Source: Primula veris
Lineage: Eukaryota; Streptophyta; Magnoliopsida; Ericales; Primulaceae
Direction: 5' to 3'
DNA: 64,000 nucleotides
Assembly: GCA_963682055.1 (NCBI GenBank)
Contig: OY821751.1
Location: 14,756,001 to 14,820,000 of the forward strand
Position 1 is the first letter of the stretch; each line of letters begins with the position of its first letter. Below are positions 34,371-46,770 of the stretch, one piece after another. The notes below the pieces were generated by a model, which saw only the letters and a program-made list of their open reading frames with translations, was not told the DNA's origin and did not search any database. Position numbers and translations under genes: made by a program.

Positions 34371-37300
34371 TCACACATCAAACATGCCTAACTCTCGTCG
34401 AATAAAACAAAATTGTTCCTCGTTAAGGGGTTTTGTAAAAATATCGGCTAATTGCCTATTGGTACTTATATATTCAAGTGTAATATCCCCTTTTTGAACA
34501 TGATCCCTTAAAAAATGATGACGTAAATTAATATGTTTAGTACGAGAGTGTTGGATCGGATTTTTCGAAAGATTTATAGCACTAGTATTATCACATAAAA
34601 TAGGCACACTATCAAAAGATAATTCAAAGTCGTTTAGTTGTTGACGCATCCAAAGGATTTGTGCGCAACAACTACCCGCGGCGACGTATTCCGCCTCCGC
34701 CGTAGAAAGCGCAACCGAGTTTTGTTTCTTGCTATGCCAAGAAACTAAGGGGTTTCCTAAGAAATGGCAAGTGCCACTAGTACTTTTTCTATCTAATCGA
34801 CAACCGGCAAAGTTGGCGTCGGAATAGCCAAGCAATTCAAAAGAAGTATCATGTGGATAAAACAATCCTAAATTGCATGTACCTACAAGATATCTAAATA
34901 TGCGTTTAACGGCTATAACATGCGATTCCTTAGGGCACGATTGATATCTAGCACACAAGCAAACACTAAACATGATATCGGGTCTACTTGCGGTTAAATA
35001 TAGGAGGGATCCAATCATACCTCTATATAGCTTTTGGTCCACGCTTTTACCCGATTCATCCTTGTCTAGTTTTGTTGCCGGACTCATTGGAGTTCCTAGC
35101 GGCTTTGCATCGCTCATGTTGAACCGTTTGAGCAAGTCCCTTGTGTATTTGGCTTGATTGACGAAAATTCCGTCCTTTGTTTGTTTGATTTGCAATCCAA
35201 GAAAGTAGGTAAGTTAACCCATCATGCTCATCTCGAATTCACCTTGCATACACTTAGAAAATTCCTCGCACATGCGAGCATTAGTAGCACCGAAAATAAT
35301 ATCATCAACATATATTTGAATTAAAAGCATGTCTTTACCATTCTTTTTAATAAAAAGAGTAGTATCTAAAGTACCACGAGAAAAACCTTTTGCAATCAAA
35401 AATTTACTAAGTCTTTCATACCAAGCCCGGGGTGCTTGTTTTAAACCATAAAGTGCTTTTCGAAGTTTGTAAACATGATCGGGAAACTCGTGATTTTCAA
35501 AACCGGGTGGTTGTTTTACATAAACTTCCTCATTTATAAAACCGTTTAAAAATGCACTTTTAACATCCATTTGAAATAATTTAAAACGTTTAAAAGAAGC
35601 ATAAGCAATCAACATTCTAATGGCTTCTAGTCTAGCTACGGGTGCGTAAGTTTCATCGAAATCGATGCCTTCTTCTTGGTTATACCCTTGAGCTACTAGT
35701 CTAGCCTTATTTCTAATAACTACCCCGGATTCATCCATCTTATTACGAAATATCCATTTCGTACCTATGATGGTTTTCTCACGCGGTCTAGGAACTAAAG
35801 TCCATACGTTACTACGCTCGAATTGATTTAATTCGTCATGCATAGCTAATACCCAACTCTCATCGAGTTCCGCTTCATGAATGTTCTTGGGCTCTAATTG
35901 AGACAAGAATGCAAAATGATTAACTATATTTCTTAAAGAAGAACGTGTATGCACTCTTTCTCCCGGGTTACCAAAAATTAATTCTTGCGGATGGTGATTG
36001 GCAAACCTCCATTCTTGAGGCAAATCCTCATGAATGTGTACACTAGATTCTAAGTCCTTTTGAAGTCTATGTATAGTGACTTCATCAACAACGGGTTCAA
36101 CCTCTATACTAGGCGTAGACTCTAAGCTAGATGTAACATGATTAGAAGAAGATGCTTTATGAAAAATATCATCATTAATATTATGAACAATTAAAGGCTT
36201 ATCAATCGTCGGTAAATTCTCATCAAACGAAACATGTACCGACTCTTCCACCAATAAAGTTCTTTTATTAAAAATTCTATAAGCTTTACTCGATATTGCA
36301 TATCCGATGAAAATTCCTTCATCGGACTTAGCATCGAATTTTCCTAGATTATCCTTACCATTATTATGAACATAGCATTTACAACCAAATGCACGTAAAT
36401 GAGAAATATTGGGCTTTCGCTCATTCCATAATTCGTAAGGTGTCTTTTTTAATATGGGCCTAATTAAGGCTCTATTTAAAATATAACAAGCGGAATTTAC
36501 GGCTTCGGCCCAAAAATAATTTGGCAAATTATTTTCGCAAAGCATGGTCCGTGCCATTTCCTCTAGGGTTCTATTCTTCCTCTCAACTACCCCATTTTGT
36601 TGGGGTGTACGAGGGGCCGAAAAATTATGATAAATACCATTTTCATCACAATAAGTTTGAAATGGAGTATTCTCAAATTCCTTACCATGATCGGTTCGGA
36701 TACTTTTGATCATATACCCCTTTCGTTGGAGCTTTTTGCAAATAATAGAGAATTCTCTAAATGCTTCATGCTTATGAGTTAAAAACAACACCCAAGTAAA
36801 GCGACTGAAATCGTCAACCATGACGAAAGCATATGCACGCCCGCCAAGACTAAGTGTCCGGGAGGGGCCAACTAAGTCCATATGAATGAGCTCCAAACAA
36901 CGAGTAGTAGATATAATATTTTTAGACTTAAAATAAATCTTTGTTTGTTTGCCTAATTGGCAAGCGTGACAAAGTTTGTCCTTTATATAAGGAGCTTTTG
37001 GTAAACCTATTACCAAATCTTTACTAGAAAGTTTAGCAAGTAAATCAATACTTGCATGACCAAGTCGTCTATGCCACAACCAACCATTGTCGTTGATAGT
37101 AACAAGACACTTAACCTCATTATCCACCGAACTATTCAAATCAATCATATAGACATTATTTTGTCTTTGACCCATGAGAATAGTTTTATTTTCCGAAATA
37201 CAATTAATGATGCAATGCGATTTTTCAAAAATGACTTTGTGACCCAAATCGCAAAGTTGACTTATACTAAGCAAGTTATGTTTAAGACCATCAACAAGCA

Positions 37301-37496
37301 ATACATTATCAATAACAACATTTGATGGTTTAGAGATACTAGCAATACCGATAATTTTGCCCTTGCTATTATCCCCGAAGGTCACAAAGCCTCCGTCTTT
37401 AGGTGCAAGAGTAGGGAATTTTGTTTTGTCTCCCGTCATATGTCTTGAGCATCCACTATCCAAGAACCACTTGTTCTCGTTGATTTTTGACCTCAA
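34371..37496 (-). pseudogene. Copia pol (protease-integrase-RT-RNase H) with one in-frame stop
   Basis: The 760-residue first part has the protease motif [11 protein letters not shown] (residues 12-22), an integrase zinc-binding H142/H147/C176/C179, the catalytic triad D207-D269-E305 with D-35-E spacing, and reverse transcriptase from about 565 with YVDD at 729-732. The same frame continues after a stop at 35214-35216 into RNase H (34371-35195), with SDANFAG, STAEAEYVA and the typical end IFTKPLNEEQF. The stop TAA replaces an expected Glu codon after MSMMG, so one G-to-T change in sense explains it. The first codon at 37496 is not an ATG; pol normally continues from gag, so the true upstream limit is uncertain. 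Everything else in pol looks intact. Confidence 0.92.
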
Positions 37497-37518
37497 GCAT
37501 ACCTACAAGACAAAACGA

Positions 37519-39206
37519 TCATTGGTACCCTAATCCACTTTTGGGTCCTTGAGGGTTAGTGTCTTGACCCTTTGGAATCCAAACCAAATCATTTCTATTT
37601 ACTTTATATCTATACGGGCAATATATATAATCATCATAGTGATCACTACGGTTGCAAGTAACACATTTAACATGCATGATAGGTTTAACAAAACGATTAT
37701 AAACTAAGTTATTTTTATACGAGTTGTTCTTGCGAGGGTAACTTGGTTGTCTATTTTCATTTTTCGCCATTTGTTTGGTGAATAGATTTTTATGCTTAGC
37801 CGTTAGAAGTGGTTTGTACCCTACACCGGTTTTATCATATGCGCCTTGATGAGAAGCTAATATAGTACTTAGCATTTTACTTCCCTTAGTAAACTTAGCG
37901 AGAGTAAGTTCGGCGCTATCCGCCTTGATTTTACATGAACTAAGGTCATTGGCTAACTTTTCATTTTCCATGGTAAGTTCATTTTTAGAGGTGAGTGAGT
38001 CATTTTTTAAAGCTAAGTTTTCAAGTTCATCTTGTAAAGTAATTAGCATTTTTATAAATGATTTGTTTTTACCTCTAGCTTTTTCTAATGAAGCTAACAC
38101 ATCATTTATATCAAAATTATCATCACTAGAAATAGAAGAGTTAGAGGAGTGATAGCTTACATCCTCCGTATCGTCGTCTCTAGCCATGGACATAGATTTG
38201 CGACTTCTTCATTGTCGCTATCGGAGCTATCATCATCACTCCCCCATGCTGCCAAGAATGCCTTCTTGTATTCCTTTTTCTTTCCGAACTTGTCTTTTTT
38301 CTTCAAGGGACATTCGTTTTGCATATGTCCGGGTTTGTGACATTTATAGCAAATGATTTTGTCCTTTTTGTTCGATTTGTCGGAAGGCTCTCCCTTATAC
38401 TCCTTTTTCCGAAATCGTTGTCCACCCTTCTTTTTCCAACTTAGGAACTTGTTGTAGCGTTTGGCAAAGAGTGCCATTTCATCATCCTCACTAGAGGAAT
38501 CGTTGTCGCTATCGTCATTTGTTGTGCTTTTAAAGGCGATGTCTTTCTTCTTTTTCGAGTCATCCTCATGTTTTCGAGTCGTCATATCTAGCTCATGGGT
38601 GCTCAAGGATCCTATGAGGTTGTCGAGAGAAAGTGTGTTCATGTCCTTGGCTTCTTGTATAGCCGTCACTTTCGATTCCCATTTCCTCGGAAGACTTCGT
38701 AGGATTTTCGTCACCATCTCCTTGCTAGAATATACCTTTTCAAGTCTTTTAAGATCATTAGTAATCTTAGTAAAACGAGTGTACATGGAAGCAATAGACT
38801 CGTCATCATCGACTTTAAACAATTCATAATCATGAATAAGCATGCTAATTTTAGAGTCCTTAACTTGACTAGTTCCTTCGTGCATAATAGCTAGCTTATC
38901 CCACATTTGCTTAGCGGTGTCACAACCGGAAATCTTATCATATTCACTAGGCGAGAGCGCACAAGTGATGGAAGTCATAGCCCTACAATTTAGGGAGAAA
39001 GCTAGGCGTTCATCCGTGTCTAGTTCTTCTACAAGCTTATCTAGACCATTTCTCCTAGGCGTTTTATAGCCTTTACTTATGCTAATCCATTGGTCTATTT
39101 CGAAACCACAAAGGAAATTTTTCATGAGATCTCTCCAATAGGGATAGTTTGTACCGTCAAAGAACGGGGGCCTAGTTATGGATTTAGAGTCGGCATACGA
39201 AGACAT
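37519..39206 (-). pseudogene. Sirevirus-type gag, frameshifted
   Basis: It starts at ATG 39204-39206, about 50 nt after the PBS. The N-terminal piece (38157-39206, 349 aa) has the Copia gag signature with FFDGTNYPYW (residues 15-24) and AKQMWDKLAIMHEGT (98-112), a Lys/Asp-rich stretch and a zinc knuckle CX2CX4HX4C at 286-299. A frameshift near 38165-38180 moves the reading into a second frame (37519-38193). That piece carries a coiled-coil-like region and a second Cys/His cluster (CVTCNRSDHYDDYIYC). Pol returns to the first frame. Gag makes the virus-like particle in the cytoplasm in this family. Confidence 0.9.
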
Positions 39207-39258
39207 AGCGGATCTTTAAACTATAAAATCGTTGGATTTTTGTAAATAGAATAGCTAA

Positions 39259-39270
39259 GCTCTGATACCA
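39259..39270 (-). other. Primer-binding site (initiator tRNA-Met)
   Basis: The minus strand reads TGGTATCAGAGC, the standard plant Copia PBS complementary to the 3' end of initiator tRNA-Met, two bases inside the 5' LTR. Confidence 0.92.
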
Positions 39271-39272
39271 AT

Positions 39273-40482
39273 TGTTGGTCCGTAGGTGTCTAAATCTTAG
39301 AGGGGGGGTGAATAAGGTTTTCGTACGTTTTTCGCGGAATAAAAACTATGGGTTATTAACTAAGCTAATTAGTGGATTTTATAACTAAAACACTTCGTTA
39401 ACAAATAAAAGCTAATATAATCTATGCAAACAATAAATAAAAAGCGAAATGTAAAAGATAAGGGAAAAGAAATAACGCAAGATTTATAGAGGTTCGGCAA
39501 AACGCGCCTACGTCCTCTCCTCGGTATTTTCACTACCGAGTGTTTCACTAGAATCTCGTTCCAAGGTTACAACCTAATGAGTGTCCCAAATGATAAGCCT
39601 AGAGCTTTTAAGCTATACTTGCTTGAAAAGCCTCTACCCGATCACTCGCTCACAAATGAGTTTATAAAATACTCTTTTACAAGATTGAATTTTAATGGAT
39701 CACTCACTAACAAATAATATCTCGAATTTTATAAAATTACAAGAATAATACTCTCGAGAATATTTATGAATACAAGTGAGATATTGGAAGTATAAGCTTG
39801 AAGAATTGCTTTGTAGGAATTGCTTAATTGTTGAGTGTTGATTGGTGCCTTCTACAAAGGGTTTGTAGCTTATTTGTAGAGCCAAAAAGGTCCATTAATT
39901 AATAGATGACCGTTGGCAGTTGTTGAGTAGCTTAGCTGCTAGTTTGCAGCAGTTCGCCCAATTTTCAGGATGAGCTTAAAAGCTGGAATTTGAAATTCTA
40001 CAGAAACGATCGGTCGTTTCTGAAAAACGATCGGTCGTTTTTCATCTGTGCTCACTGGAAGAAGTCATACATAAAACGATCGGTCGTTTTAGCTTTATGA
40101 TCGGTCGTTTTTGCTAAGTGCTCACTGGACAAATTTAACCTTAAAACGATCGGTCGTTTTAAGTTCTGTGATCGGTCGTTCTTTTAGTCTGAGCTCACTG
40201 GAAGAATTTCGCACTGAAACGATCGGTCGTTGATGCCTCATGATCAGTCGTTTTTTGTTCTGGCAAGGTTTCGGTTTTCTCGACAAACTTTGAAAGCCCG
40301 TAATTTGTCCGTTTCGAATCCGATTGAGTTTCCGTTTGAACCGTTGGCTTCGTATTTACGTAAACTATCATTCCAAACCTTTGACACACTCGATAAATGA
40401 TTAGTACGCAAAACGAGCTTTTATCATGTTTTACAAATATTGTTATCATCAAAATAATCGATTAGAATAACAACGTTCAACA
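39273..40482 (-). repeat. 5' LTR of the Sirevirus-like element (1,210 bp)
   Basis: Pairs with 30764-32046. It lacks about 37 bp and one motif copy present in the other LTR and shows scattered substitutions, so the insertion is not brand new. Confidence 0.95.
40006..40255. promoter_or_regulatory. CGATCGGTCG motif array in the 5' LTR
   Basis: About seven good copies plus variants, interleaved with gctcactgg words, as in the 3' LTR. The TATA-like TACAAATAA near 39871-39879 is about 130 bp downstream in element sense. Confidence 0.8.
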
Positions 40483-40563
40483 CATCAGAACTCAGCAGAT
40501 AAGCGCGCTTGAGCAAGAGAAATATAGGATGGGTGACCTCCTAGAAAGTTCTCGTTTTGCACC
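40483..40563 (+). pseudogene. 5S rRNA pseudogene 4, 3' piece
   Basis: It continues the split gene: catcagaactc, gataagcgcgcttgagc, aggatgggtgacctcct, gttctcgttttgc, then a T run. The GATGGGTGACC box is the best preserved in the array. Confidence 0.85.
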
Positions 40564-40795
40564 ATTTTTCGTTTTTTTTCCGTCAACTGCTCGTTGTTGT
40601 TGTAATGTTTTTATTTATTTATTTTTTTCCCTCCCGGTTGCTCTTTAAACTTATTAAGTTAGAATTTTATTTTATTTTGAAATTTTAAATAATTTAAAAT
40701 CAATTTTATTACCGATAGAAGAAACCGGTCGATTCTCGAGAAGCGAACGAAGCGTCGGCGGAGGATTAAAAGAATAGACGGGTGCGTAACACGTA

Positions 40796-40884
40796 AGGTG
40801 CGATTATACCAACTCTAATTAATCGGATTTTATCAGAATTCTGCAATTAAGCGTGTTTGGGTTGACCCCTTTCCAAGGTTTAAA
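40796..40884 (+). pseudogene. 5S rRNA pseudogene 5
   Basis: It has ggtgcgattatacc, tcggattttatcagaa and aattaagcgtgtttggg, then jumps to ttgacccctttccaagg, so about 20 nt of the internal promoter region is deleted. The array is not recognisable beyond this point. Confidence 0.8.
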
Positions 40885-40889
40885 GTCGT

Positions 40890-41638
40890 AGCAGCGGGAG
40901 CTAGCTCGAGCTGGGTAGGCTGTTAAGAGGAGTTGCATTTGCGAAGAGGTAAAAGAAGGCGCTTATGCCATTGGGTATAAGGTTTGAGATGAGTGCTTGG
41001 GAAGTGGCGTATCAAAGGGAGGTGAGGTCCATCTCTCCATATATGAATATTTTTCTTTAATTTTCAAGTCACACGCATAGGTGATGACAAACATTTAGTA
41101 TTGAGTTTCCTTCTTCTTTTTAGTAACAAAATGAACTAGAAGTAGGACCAAACTGAGAGTTAGCAGCATAAACAAAGATGCACTGGTAGAGCCACTAACT
41201 TACCTTGAACCAGTCCCGGGGGAGAAAATAGCAGCGGAGCTAGGTGTGTCGTGTGGTGTTACAAATATATGTTTAATCCACTTGATTTTTTTTATGAATT
41301 TTGAAAAACAGAAAGAAATAGAAATCCACACAAGACGTGGGCGGAACAAGTCCCGATATCTTATGTTACATTTGCAAAACAACACAATGAAAAAAAAAGT
41401 GTAGATCCTACTTCAGCTCTTTCATGCCCCATTTTCTATTATCTTTTTTCGGTTATTTATTATTTTTTTTAATAACATTTGTCATATTTTTATAAAGTTT
41501 TACAAAATATGATAGACAAATTTCATAAAAACTGGACAGAATATGAGTCTATACGATTTTTTTTACGGCAAATGTTTATTCTACCTTTTTATATTTATTA
41601 CTAAAGTAAGGGTGTGTTTCTACTAAGTAGTATAAATA
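40890..41638. other. No gene recognised
   Basis: Moderately GC-rich sequence to about 41040, then AT-rich. I found no coding frame or known repeat. Confidence 0.45.
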
Positions 41639-41889
41639 CTCTGTCCGTCCCCTAATTAAGTGTGCACTATTTCATATTGGATTGTCCCAAAATAAGTGTA
41701 CGATATTTTCAATATGGTAATTATAATGCAATAAATTTAATCTCTTACCCTTTATATACTTGTCATTTAGAACTATAACAACAATAATTTTTAATAAATA
41801 AATTATCCATATTAACTTTAATTATGATATTTAAAAGGACAATGATAATTTATATATTAAGATTTAATATTATTAAAAAATAACAATTT
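41639..41889. mobile_element. Possible truncated Stowaway-like element
   Basis: CTCTGTCCGTCCCCTAATTAAG with the inner word gtcccaaaataagtgta resembles a Stowaway/mariner end. The matching other end is not seen before the Copia LTR at 41890, which may have interrupted it. Confidence 0.4.
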
Positions 41890-42102
41890 TGTTGTGTGAC
41901 ATATTAGCTCACATATATATGTATATAGATATAGAGATAAAATATAGAGAGAGACAACAACATGGTCTTTATTATTAGAATGTATGAATACAATGAGACC
42001 CTAACCTTCTTTATATACTAGAGGTTAGGGTTATACAAGATAGAAAGACCAACTTAGGCCTACTATGAGTAAGGCTCAATAGTCCAATAATATCTTACAA
42101 CA
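41890..42102 (-). repeat. Copia 3' LTR (213 bp)
   Basis: On the + strand it runs TGTTGTGTGACA...CTTACAACA and is followed at once by the polypurine tract complement CTCCCCCTTTG. Confidence 0.9.
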
Positions 42103-43194
42103 CTCCCCCTTTGTACGTCTTGAATTCTTCGTCTTCATGCAGTCGATCTGAGTCGAGTTCATTCGCAGTGCTAAACACATAAAAACCTTAGGGCCGGAAA
42201 ACCCAGTGTGGGACAAAACCGGTACCTAGGAGAAACTGTGTAGCCGAATGATATAGGCCAAAATATCATATAAGTAACTAACCACAAAACAGTGTGCCTC
42301 ATCAAAACCTTGGCAGAGCAAACCCAATGGAAAAATCTCTGATCGAAGGAAAAAGAGTGCAACAGTGGTAAACTCAGTGGGAAAAACCTCTAGTCGAAGC
42401 GCAAAAGAGTACACAGTGGTAAGAAGTATACAACAGGATGGATACTCCCCCTAATTTCGGCAATCTTAAGTGAGATATAATGGAAACGTGTCTCGCTAAA
42501 AACCTTGCCAAGGAAAACCCAGTGGGAAAAAACCTTGGTCTAAAGACAAAAAGAGTACACGGGCATACGACTGGATGCTCCCCCTCACTTGCACACGACA
42601 GGGTGCGAGGATTTCGACTAAGTAGTAATTAGTGCAATAAGCATTCACCTGTATGCTCCCCCTCACTTGCACACGACTGGGTGCAAAGATTTCATATTCC
42701 AAGAAAGAGTACGAGCATTCGACTGGATGCCTTATTTACTTGCACACGACTGTATGGAAGAAAATATAATGTGGAATAAACCGAGCATTTGACATGATGC
42801 TCTTAAACTTCATATGTGAAGATTTATTTCGGCAAGAAATGCTAAATAGTATAATATAGTCATGTCTCTCTTGATCGATAACAACAAGTTGTCCTCAAAT
42901 AAGACAAGTGTTTTATCTGGATCGTGAGGCAGAGCATATGTAATTCAAATATGGCTAATACGAGCTCGAAGCCATATACACTCTCTAGTCGTCTCATAGA
43001 GCACGAGTAGATCAGAGTGATTCATTTGGAGTCATTCCAATACCTCCAAGATATTGCCTTATTCCTAATGGTAAAGATAGACCATGTTAGGAATATTCCT
43101 TATGCGGGTCTGATAAGTAACCGACATCGGTATAACCGAAAAAGGGTTGCGTTAATTCGAGTACCGAAGGGGGTAGGTACACTTGATGACGCAA

Positions 43195-43330
43195 ATGGGA
43201 TAAACTAGACCACTTCCAAAATTACCATAAGGTAAGGGAATGTGTCTTTAGTGCCATTTCGATGGTAGCATGTTAGCGCAATGTTGTGCCGAGCTATACC
43301 ATTCACAACATACAAGATGTTCGTCCTAGT
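43195..43330 (-). pseudogene. Copia RNase H-region relic
   Basis: One frame reads NGIARHNIALTCYHRNGTKD, aligning with the relic at 4110-4330 and with the ARHS...RHWNG...K motif of Copia polyproteins. Confidence 0.55.
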
Positions 43331-44416
43331 ACATTAGACCAAGTACAATGATGCGCTTATTGTACTTAGATATGAACATGATGGTTCAATATCTCTTCAT
43401 CATCTCATCAGGGACGGACTGGGTCTATATCAATGTCTAGTGATCGAATGATCATGGGAGAATCTGACGACTTAGCGTCATGATGACTAAAACGTCATAA
43501 CACCTTCTTGGTGTAGTCTGAATCATGAACTTAGATTCAATCTTTACGGTACTCGATCATCAGGTCGAGTCACTACCGTTTTTTCCCAAGATCCTTCATC
43601 TCGAAGGCAATCCAAAAGTGGATCGCATAATAAAACACGCAAGGGCATAATACCTGTTCAAGTATCCCAAGCTGATCAAGTACTCACTTAGGCGGGTATA
43701 CCACATCTGCTCGGATTATATTAATCCATATAGTAAACGTCTCAGTTAATTGAGATCGTGTTCCGTGGTCAGGAACTACTTGATTTAAGCACATGAAGTC
43801 ACACAGGGACCTTCATCTATATCTCTTTGTCTAAATCCCCATAGAGATAAAACCGTGACCACATTCATGGCTGTATACTCAGTTTTTCAGAAACTACTAA
43901 ACTGGCAAAGTAGGGGACTGTTATAATGTCCATTACAAGAAAATTAACCATCTCGTAATCAATTCCAAGGTGTGAGAGAAGCCTTGCGCTACTAGGCGAA
44001 CATTCTACAATCTCATTATTCTCATCACTCTTCCTTACGAATAACCAAATAAACGAACTCGTTTAACATTGGTGGTGTTGGAGCTACAGGTCCGAACACA
44101 CTTTCGCTAAGGAGTCTACTTGGATTGCAAGTTTCCATTAGTACAGTCTATTCTCCGTTGACTTCAGGCAACGGTACATGGTTCCCTGTCATAATTTGTT
44201 CATATTATCAGTCGTCACCGAATATATGAACAAGTAATCAATGACAGTCTCGTTTCGCTTCAATATCGTCTAAGATATCATGATCGACAGATATTTCGAG
44301 ATTCTTAGGATGAGAAGGAAATCACACATCTCCTTGATCCTTTATAATCTCGTGCGACAAACGAGTTTCACTTCACCACCTCTGGGGCTGAACGAATTAA
44401 GAACCGGTCAACTTCC

Positions 44417-44602
44417 TCATATCTTAGGAAGGATGACAGACTGACGGTCGACGGCAGCGTCCTTTGCTTGGCGGGTTCGGCCAAAGCAACATGTTATAAC
44501 AGGAACACGGCGTCCGGCAGGGACGTCTATCCTTGCAAGCATTTTGCAGCAGGTATAAATGATCTCGTGACATCTCATAAAGTCATTAAATGCGTCTGGC
44601 AT
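44417..44602 (-). pseudogene. Copia integrase/RT linker relic
   Basis: The frame gives PDAFNDFMRCHEIIY...LARIDVPAGR. In plant Copia polyproteins the linker between integrase and reverse transcriptase has PDAF-x-D and (S/A)R-(I/V)-(E/D)-(I/V)-P-x-G before an Arg/Lys-rich stretch. Short relic only. Confidence 0.55.
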
Positions 44603-46309
44603 TTAGTTAGACTTGAGGGAGTCTATGCACTTACTTATCACTAAGTGCAGTTTTGGAGATCAAGCTAAGACTGAGTGGGTTATGCCACGTTATTTCACGT
44701 CGTTCCTTATAAACGGTAACGTGCAAATCTCCCCCTAACGACGGGGAGAACAGTCTTAGCGATGTCACTTTCGCATATCATGTGGTAAAGAGATCGCTTG
44801 CCAAGGTTACTCTATCAAATGATAGGCAGGAGATTCATAATCGACTTATGTCCCCTTCAGAGGTTCATATTTTGAGCGCTATAGCGGCTCAATCAAAATA
44901 TTAATTAAGCACTCCAAACACGCGTTAATATGAGACTTCTGGCTCATAACAAGTAACCAGCTGGTACGCATATGGTGTCTGAGTGTCTATGAGCCTCATA
45001 ACGGACTAATGCAGCAAAATAGCATAACCCCACATGGAAATATAAATCTTGGTGCGCAAGACCAAGAAGTGCGTGCAACCATTTGCAGTCGCATCATCAA
45101 ACTTTCCGTGAGTCCATTTGGGTCTGAACATAATCGACAGGATGTTCAATTTCAATTTCCAAACTCAAGTAATTCACATCGAAATTTCGATTATTACTCT
45201 TCGGAATTATCAAGTCGAGTAGACTTTTCAGGATAATCCGGATCATGAGCCATCAACTTAATGATAGGGCTAAAAGTTTGGAAGGTGCTGCATTTATGTG
45301 GACAACATTAAAATGTGACAATATTGTCGATGCATCAACCATAACCATTTATATTTATGGTCCGTCTTGTGGTTGGATAAGTCCACAATAACTCCTTCAA
45401 TTCTTTACAAGAATTCTACGAGTTCATTTCGTGATCTTTACACATACTAGTCTTTCAAAGTGAGCATTAGTGACATTAATTTCGGATTAATCACGAAATA
45501 TATTCTCAAAGAGAATCCAAATGCGATGCGATTATAAATCAACCATCGTCTTTTGACCCGAAAATATCTCATCCGGTCAATGCCACAATATCAAAATTCT
45601 CTTATCAATCGACGACAGGCGAAATGATAAGGTAACTTTAAATGCTTTAAAGAATGTGGTAGCAACCACTTGAAAGAAATTTCAACTCCTCTAAAATACG
45701 CTTTTGGTCGTATTGAATGGAGGCTATGTAAAGAAATTTTAATTATTTCATGAGCTATTACCAGATAACACTGGTTTTCTCGAATATTTTATAACTCAAC
45801 AAAGTACGACAGGACCTACACGAGTATAAGGCCTCATATTTGACAAATCAATTTGGTTTTACCAAAGATTTCGATTTGGAACGACAGGTCCATAATCATT
45901 ATCACAAATGACTCTTTTAGGCAAGTAGTTGGTGAAATTATGTGTTACACTGTTACCCACAAGTATTGCCTAAAATTTCATAATTTAAAGTTTGGTCACA
46001 TTTGTCAAAGGAATTTGCTCAAAGCACTTTAAATTATTTCGAGAAATTTCGTAAACAGCCAAACCATAATACAAAAGTATGTCCAAATGGAAAAATCATA
46101 ATCCAAATGGAAAAACATAATCCAGATGAGCGAAAAAATGGCTCAATGATTTATCAAAATCAATAAAGAAAGGTATCAAACTCATTTGAGCCACAAAATC
46201 GGGGTCTCAAGAGTTTCCTTTCAATTAATTTTAACCACATTAGCATCGGTTTTTCCACCTTTATAATAGTTGTGAACTATTTAAGGAGTAACCGTGCATG
46301 ACCTTTGTC

Positions 46310-46770
46310 TTTATAGCATAGAGTTGGCTCCTTGAGCATAACGGCCCATATTGTTTCTTTCAATTACTGTGTTGGAGTCATAGGTTTTAGATTTTGACGA
46401 TTGTCTAAAATCTCGGTTGGCTAGGCGATTCATCGGGATCACGACAGTTCGAGACAAATAACACTTGTCTCGGTTCTCGATTCGTGGAAAAAAAATGTAC
46501 ACGAAGAACATTAATATCAGGCAAACAATTCGCCATTAACCCAATAGGATTAAAACTACTCACCGGGGTAGTTTTTTATCCAATAACAGATGGGCGATAA
46601 AGGAACATGGTGAATATAAATTCACGATACTGCTTATGGAATACAATTTCCAAATTAGTATTTTGGTGAATGATTGCTCCAATATGTCAATTTCAGACAT
46701 TTGTTCACCATAGACGTCATCACGTCTCAAATGTGACGGCGGAATAAAATCAACGCCTTAGCATTCATCA
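46310..46770 (-). pseudogene. Copia gag relic (UBN2-type), minus copy
   Basis: Reverse-complement counterpart of the gag relic at 50455-50900; see that entry for motifs. It is interrupted by stops. Confidence 0.5.

Larger units (their letters stand above)
30764..40482 (-). mobile_element. Sirevirus-like (Maximus/SIRE) Ty1/Copia retrotransposon, 9.7 kb
   Basis: A complete-length element lying on the minus strand. It has LTRs at both ends (TGTTGG...CAACA), the 5-bp target duplication CATCA at 30759-30763 and 40483-40487, a PBS matching the 3' end of initiator tRNA-Met (39259-39270), a polypurine tract (32049-32060), gag, pol, and an additional ORF between pol and the 3' LTR. The extra ORF, the gag type and the initiator-Met PBS are characteristic of Sireviruses. 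Gag carries a frameshift, pol a nonsense codon, and the extra ORF two frameshifts, so it is non-autonomous now. It landed inside a 5S rRNA gene. Confidence 0.9.
29560..40890 (+). repeat. Decayed tandem 5S rDNA array, interrupted by a retrotransposon
   Basis: Five 5S-like genes start at 29722, 30039, 30388, 30735 and 40796. With the 9.7-kb insertion removed the spacings are 317, 349, 347 and about 337 bp. Spacers share a T-rich terminator just after each gene, ctgctcgttgttgttg, a gagaagaag-c-g-tcggtt tract, and aagaatagac-ggtgcgtaac just before each gene. This is the normal organisation of a plant 5S cluster, here degenerate throughout. Confidence 0.9.

Noticed and set aside
34074..34391. 105-residue frame ending in Tyr-Ile repeats
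   Set aside because: Reads through the motif array and the (TA)n microsatellite, antisense to the retroelement.
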